64,000 nt of DNA from Monocercomonoides exilis (lineage: Eukaryota > Preaxostyla > Oxymonadida > Polymastigidae). The stretch covers positions 1,898,415-1,962,414 of the forward strand of contig LSRY02000008.1 in NCBI GenBank assembly GCA_001643675.2, written 5' to 3'. A model generated the notes under the pieces. It was not told the DNA's origin, searched no databases, and saw nothing but the letters and a program-made list of their open reading frames with translations. Each line of letters begins with the position of its first letter. Position 1 is the first letter of the stretch. The translations under genes and the position numbers were made by a program. This document shows, one piece after another, positions 58,694-64,000 of the stretch.

Positions 58694-58974
58694 ACGGCCA
58701 ATTCACAACACATTTCCATCACAGCACATAGAAAGAGGCATCATAAACATGTTCCATGCCCAGACACAGACATCTGGCCAATAAATCGCTGCCCCATTTC
58801 CCAGGCACCCCAGAGGCTCAGCACCCGTACCACCTCAAGGATCGAGCCACACTCCTCAGATGGTGCCATGTACCATGTCTGTTCCAGGCTGCAAAACTTC
58901 TCTCAACACGCTTTCCGCATTTTTCTGTTTTCATTTGATCTGATTGCATAAACCAATTCCTCAGTCTATTTGAA

Positions 58975-60720
58975 TAAAATATTTTTTTTGTAATTGTCAA
59001 TATATTTTTAATAATATTTATAAAGAAGAAAAGTACCATTTCCCTGGTTTCTGTGTGTCCAGACTCCTCCAAATCCATTTTCTCAGCCTTCACAAAAGAA
59101 TTCATTTGCCCTGGCTCCTTTCCAAAGACAATAACGTGTGTTCATTCCCTTGTATTATTTGCAAGAATCACACAGGGGAATGCCACACAAACGGACAGAT
59201 AAAAAAATAAGTTTTGAGTGGAACTGAGCGAAAAAGAAACCAACAATGTGAATGAGAACAAAACAGAGAATAATGTACTTGAAATTTCTCTGAAAAATTA
59301 CAAGATATTTTTTATTTTTTTGTGAATTTTCAAGGATATTTCCCATTCCCTTCATGCTTATCACAATTCAAATGCCTCCCTTTCCTTCATCTTCCTTCTC
59401 TTGTTTCAATAAACCCTTCACCCTCCATATGTTCTCCATCTCCCTCTTCTTTCCTCTCCTTTCCAAAAATACAACTGCCCCTCAACCCCTCTCAACAAAC
59501 ACATCTGCTCCATCAGCCATATGCCCATCCAGCATCCTTTCCTCCGCTTCATCCTCACCCCCTCCAACAACTGCCTGCCACTCACCATCCTCTCTCGTTT
59601 CTTCTGTCTGCTTTCCTCATCCTTTCTGCTCCAAAACACACAGCATCCGTCACAACCATCAACATTCCCAACAACCTTGCTGAGCGTGGAATCATCACAC
59701 CCACAAGCACTCCTCACCCCATTTCATTTGCCCAGCCACACCATCCTCTCCTCACCTTTCGTCTTCTTCACCCAACTTTCCTTTCCATCCCAATCCCCTG
59801 CCCCTCTGCTTTTCTTCTTTCCAACTCCCTTCCAAAGACCCCTCCAAGCAGACTGCCAACTTCCCCTTCCATCACCTTCCTCATCCTCATCCTTTTTGCA
59901 AAACAGACACATCTCAATCACTCCCAACAACATCCATTCCCCCTCCTTTTGCTCATTCACAGGCACATTTCCCCCAAAAACACAAATGGTTAGAGGAATG
60001 CCAAAGGAAATACAACCTTCTCCACACACATTTTCCAAAGTGATCGTTGATGTGCAGCCACACCACAAGACTGGCAATAACTCATATAAAAAAAAGGATT
60101 TATTAAGCAATTTACCCTTCTTTCTCTTCCCCTCACAAACTGAGTTTCATCTGCCATTCCTCCTTGCTCTTTCACCTTCATTTCCCTCTGCTCCCTTCTC
60201 CCGACTCGTTCTGGATAGGACATATCTTCCTCCATCACCCTCAAAAATCACTAACTGCTCCATTCTCCACAAATGCATCCTTCCCATTTTCCCAGATGTC
60301 TGATTGCAAAAGAAAATAAACTGCATGAATCAGCTCCACCATTTCTATCAGAAAAAGTGTTTCACCATATCCTCAAATATATTCAAAACAATCTCTCATT
60401 CCAAATGGAACATAATTGCATTAAGACTTATGAGAAGGCTAAAGAATGTGTATCCTGCTCAAAATCCACTCAGGCACACCAACTGTCAATTCGATCCTTG
60501 TTCAGTTCAAAGAACTTCTTTGACAATCCCTCTCAAAAAAAAATCCATCCTGTCTTTCCTTCTGCTTCATGCAAGGCTTCATTCACAAACAGATTCTTAA
60601 TAATTCCTCTTCTCATTTCTCGCCTTTTGCATTCTCTCTTCTTTCCATACCTTTCCATGGACTCACAACCCTGATGATCGCCAAAGTGCTCACGTGATTG
60701 GCCTTGATGACTCCAATTCA
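58975..60720 (-). pseudogene. Decayed coding-like region of the shared unit (copy 3)
   Basis: Mirror of 49600-51370. Minus frames 59724-60110 and 59990-60244 equal their left-arm partners; a one-base difference near 59562 (run of C) breaks the long antisense frame that is open in the left arm. Confidence 0.3.
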
Positions 60721-60790
60721 AAAACCAAGAGCTTTGTGATATTTCCTTTCATTAACAAAAAGGAATGATAAAAAACAATCCTGCTCATTC

Positions 60791-61099
60791 TCATTGATAT
60801 ATTTTCTTGGGATCAGATGGGCTCTTCCCAACAATGTTGATGAAGATAACAAATAGAAACAGAAGAAGAAGATGATGATAGAATGGCAGAAAAAGAGAGA
60901 TATCAGGTGAAGACAAATGCCTTTCAAACACAAGAGAATCATCTTGTTTTGTCTCTTTGGGATGTTGAGGGATGTTGATCCAATTTCCCAGATCGAGTAT
61001 TGGCGAATACGAAGAAGAAGAAAAAAACGTTTGAAAACATGGAAAGCGAAGATGATGCACAAGTGAAAGAGATAATTTTGATAAACGAAAATTATCCAT
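60791..61099 (-). CDS. Conserved short frame with a membrane-like segment (copy 3)
   Basis: Mirror of 49229-49537, 102 codons. See the other copies; function unknown. Confidence 0.25.
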   Translation of the reverse strand: MDNFRLSKLSLSLVHHLRFPCFQTFFSSSSYSPILDLGNWINIPQHPKETKQDDSLVFERHLSSPDISLFLPFYHHLLLLFLFVIFINIVGKSPSDPKKIYQ

Positions 61100-61455
61100 T
61101 TGTATCTGTGTTGGATTTCACAATAAAATTGAAAGATGACACCAGATGTTGCTCAACAGGTGAAGAATAAAACACATGTTCAAAAGTGCAACAATGTTGT
61201 GACATGACCGAAACAAGATTTAACATTGCTTTTCCTTTTCCTTCACTTTTCAAAGAAATTCCATTTATTCAAGGGGATTGGCAGGATATGTTGCAATCCA
61301 GGTGCTGAATGATGAATCAATGCATTGTCGATAATTTCTCCCTCTTATTATCTCATGCTCATCATGAGCACCAGACAGCGGCCATAAAGTTAGAAATCAA
61401 TTTCTTTTCTGCTCATTTGGCACACAAATAACAAGAATTGGCAAGGTTGTTGAGC

Positions 61456-63440
61456 TGCCCCACAAACAATCCCCTGTCCCCATTTCTCTTCCAGCCTCTG
61501 CCCTTTCAACCAAAAACATCAAATTGAATCCTCTTTCATTCATCAAACTCTCTAATCTGTTATGGCAAATGATCAAAGTTTAATGATAAAAAGCCGTTCA
61601 ACAGAGTGAGAAATCAAGACGTCAAACATTCCAGCTGGGATGGGTGAATTATTTCCAGAGATATGGCAGATGAGACAGCAACAATTTTATTTTGAGGGAA
61701 GCTGGAATTATTCATTTTGATTGATGGAATGGTGTGAGGATGCAACATTTTCAATGTGAATGTGAAATTTTTAATGTATGTATTTTTATTTTTCTGTTGA
61801 TTGTGAAGATATTATCATCTGTATCCTCTCCAAAGTCGTGATTCAGACGATTTATAAAAATGGACAATTTATTCCATGCAGAGGAGAACAGCAATGAAGC
61901 GAGACAAATGCTATCTTACAAATATATTATAAGAGCCTGAATATATTTTATCATAAATGTATGTGACTTATTTTGGACTCAACATGCGCGATGGATAGAA
62001 ATACGATGAAAATGAGTTTTGATGGAGCAGAAATCAACGGGATTGGAAAATGCCAAAGCTAAAAAGGAAGAATAACCAAATTCAATGAAAAGGGAGCGTT
62101 TTTTAAAAAGAGGAAGAAGACATTTTCATTTTTAAGTTTGTTGGAAAGATTGGGACAAGTGACTGAAACAGGACATTGGAGGCAATTGGAGCAGAACAAG
62201 GTGCCTTTCTTTGGAGAAGAAGGGGAAGACATTGCTTTTATGGACCGAGGAGAGGGGTAGAATGGCACTTGATTGTTTTGCTTGTTTGTCGAAAATTCGA
62301 GAAAAACAGACAGTTTGGCGTAAAACAAGCAGCTTGTGGTGGATAACAGACAAAATAGATTTAAGTCATTTTGCCTTTGCCTTCAGTCTTATATCATAGA
62401 AGGATTTGCAGCTGGAGCAGAGAACGAGATTGCTATTTTGAGGATGTCTTCTTACAGAAGAAAATATCATTCATATGAAAACTCAGCGGCATCTTCTTTA
62501 TCGTCTTTTGCATCTCCTTCATCGTATTCTTCATCTTCACAGACTTTTTCATTTATTGTTATTCTTATTTTTCAGCCTCACAGTTTTCATCATCTTCTTT
62601 GCCTTCTTTGCCTTCTTCGCATCATCATCATCATCATCACCAGCTCCTCCGAATAAAATAATTTCATTTTCTTCTTCAATTTATTCGTCTATGTCTCCTT
62701 CTTCGTTTTTCTCGTCTTCGTCTTCTTTTTCTTTTTTTCACTTGCCATCTTATGAAAATAAAAATGGTTGGAGTTGTTGGAATTTGTGGAATAGAACCGA
62801 AAGTGAGGATTGGACATGGGCAATTTTGAGGGAACAGAAGAGAAGTGGTTTCATTTGCCGTGAGACTGAGAGCAGAGACAGAGAAGGCTGATGTTATGAG
62901 CAGAACAGAGAAATACACACAGAAGAAGAAGAAGAAGAAGAAGAAGAAATGTTGTATACGAAGATTGGTCATATCAATTGGCATAGGTTTGTTCATTATT
63001 ATTAAAAATATGTTTTCGTATTTTATTTTTTATGATGTTTGTATTTTTACAAGAATGCTCGATGGCAATGAATGAACATGGAACATGGAAAGAGGAGATT
63101 AAAAATGCATAAAAGAAGTCTGGATGAAATAAATGAAGGGGCGCATAGAGGAGTGAGCTGGAGGAGAAATGCGAAATGAAATGAAAGAAAGATAATTTTG
63201 AAGGTTTTGGAAGGAGTGCTGGACAAATCTGGTTGAACGCGAAAAAGAGAATGGGAAAATGATGAAAAGACAGAAGATATGCACAAGTAATTGAGAAGAA
63301 GAAAAGAAACTGTGCCTTACAAAGAAGAAAGATGAAAGGAGAAAGGGGTTTTGGTGAAAAACAGAGGAGATTAGCTTTGTGAGAAAGAACACAGATAATT
63401 TGGAGAAAATTCTAAAAGAAGATGGGGATAGATTCCAGAA
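61456..63440. other. Outer P2 right-arm block, no gene supported
   Basis: Mirror of 46861-48880. Contains ATC (62622-62640) and GAA (62920-62948) runs and Ser/Phe-rich frames. A diverged relative lies at 32480-33009. Confidence 0.4.
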
Positions 63441-63964
63441 TATTTATCTTTATGGATGGAGATTGCAGTATGTTTTGTTTTTGTTGGAGATGATGGAAGG
63501 GATGAGGAGGAATGGGATGATTCTTTGAGAAAAGTGGGCGAGAGAAAACAAGGGTATGACATTTTTATTAATTATATTATTTGACTATTTTTTATATGAT
63601 TTATTGTTTTTTCTTTTTATTTTGTTTGAACAAAATTGTTTTTGCTGGCGTTTTCGTAAAATTTCAAGGAGTGAAATTACATCAAAATACAGAAAGTGAA
63701 GGTCAATCAGCAGAATCAGTTTGGGAAAGAGCTTTATGGGATCATTAATTATAAAAGGCATTGACAGCGAAGGTCTGTTATAATTTTTTATGAGATTCAT
63801 AACATATGCTGCAGAAAGAGGAAGGAAAAGGGTTGTAGAATAATTTGAGATTTTGATGAAAATTGTATTGAGAGGGATGGTGCAGCCGAGAAGTGGGAGA
63901 GAGGAGGAGGAAGAAGAGGTGGAGAAGGAAGAGAAGAAGGAAGAGCGAAGGAGGAGGGAGTGTA

Positions 63965-64000
63965 TTGGTGAGTGAGTCGAATTTCTCATCTTTTGTGTTT
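63965..64000 (+). pseudogene. Start of a further C-type cassette, cut by the window end
   Basis: The last 36 bases match 33557-33592 (start of C1) with a T-run one base shorter, and the 500 bp before match the outer flank of C1. A third copy of cassette C therefore probably continues beyond the window. Confidence 0.6.

Larger units (their letters stand above)
55262..64000. repeat. Palindrome P2, right arm (reaches the window end)
   Basis: Mirror of 46307-55074 with small indels and one clear substitution patch at about 57888-57958. It carries cassette D2 and the start of another C-type cassette at the window edge. Confidence 0.93.

Noticed and set aside
46307-64000. P2 palindrome as a pure fold-back read or assembly artefact
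   Set aside because: The arms differ by a substituted patch and several indels, and P1 shows the same inner arrangement with an insertion in the spacer. Still worth confirming with long reads.
1-64000. CRISPR array, tRNA or rRNA genes
   Set aside because: No regularly spaced direct repeats, cloverleaf with conserved arms, or rRNA core sequence was noticed on reading either strand.

Overview
This window reads as nuclear DNA of an AT-rich unicellular eukaryote using the standard stop codons: one reading frame stays open for 1,997 codons and its continuation ends in TAG. The gene content (giant cysteine/glycine-rich 'GGG' surface proteins with a pectin-lyase-like or Pmp-like repeat pattern, a DIRS-type retroelement, serine-rich low-complexity tracts) suggests a gut-dwelling metamonad, perhaps an oxymonad such as Blattamonas. 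That is inference from family resemblance. I saw no tRNA, rRNA or CRISPR array.

The only large host gene lies on the minus strand. It has a signal peptide, five modules of roughly 360 residues, one transmembrane helix and a charged cytoplasmic tail. It is split in two (23544-29534 and 16267-18840) by a 4.7-kb DIRS-like tyrosine-recombinase retrotransposon (18841-23543). The two host ends meet in frame without a target duplication, giving about 2,854 codons. The element has gag-like, RT/RNase H and recombinase frames, inverted terminal repeats and an internal complementary region that matches its own joined ends. Two single-base frame changes sit in RNase H and in the recombinase.

Three large palindromes surround this gene. 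P1 has arms 1-2740 and 8080-10805. P3 has arms about 33010-36815 and 42870-46860, with a 6-kb loop. P2 has arms about 46307-55074 and 55262-64000, with a spacer of only about 187 bp. The right arm of P3 overlaps the outer left arm of P2. Each arm carries a headless and tailless fragment (cassette) of the surface protein, equivalent to residues about 137-621 of the full-length protein. Cassettes B (P1), C (P3) and D (P2) share sequence blocks in mosaic fashion with each other and with the full-length gene. The two P2 arms are nearly identical except for a patch of about 70 bp that resembles the C type. This is what gene conversion from silent donors would leave.

The spacer of P1 holds a second mobile element, 2861-8000, with perfect 15-bp terminal inverted repeats and an 8-bp target duplication (hAT-like). 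It contains decayed protein-kinase-like fragments and a nested TA-flanked foldback element. The spacer of P2 is the corresponding empty site. The rest (11.2-16.2, 29.5-33, 36.8-42.9, 47-52 and 58-63 kb) is mostly decayed coding sequence, simple repeats and AT-rich DNA. The leading hypothesis is a surface-protein variation locus: one expression-type gene plus palindromic silent cassettes, with the expression gene currently interrupted by a recombinase-inserted element.
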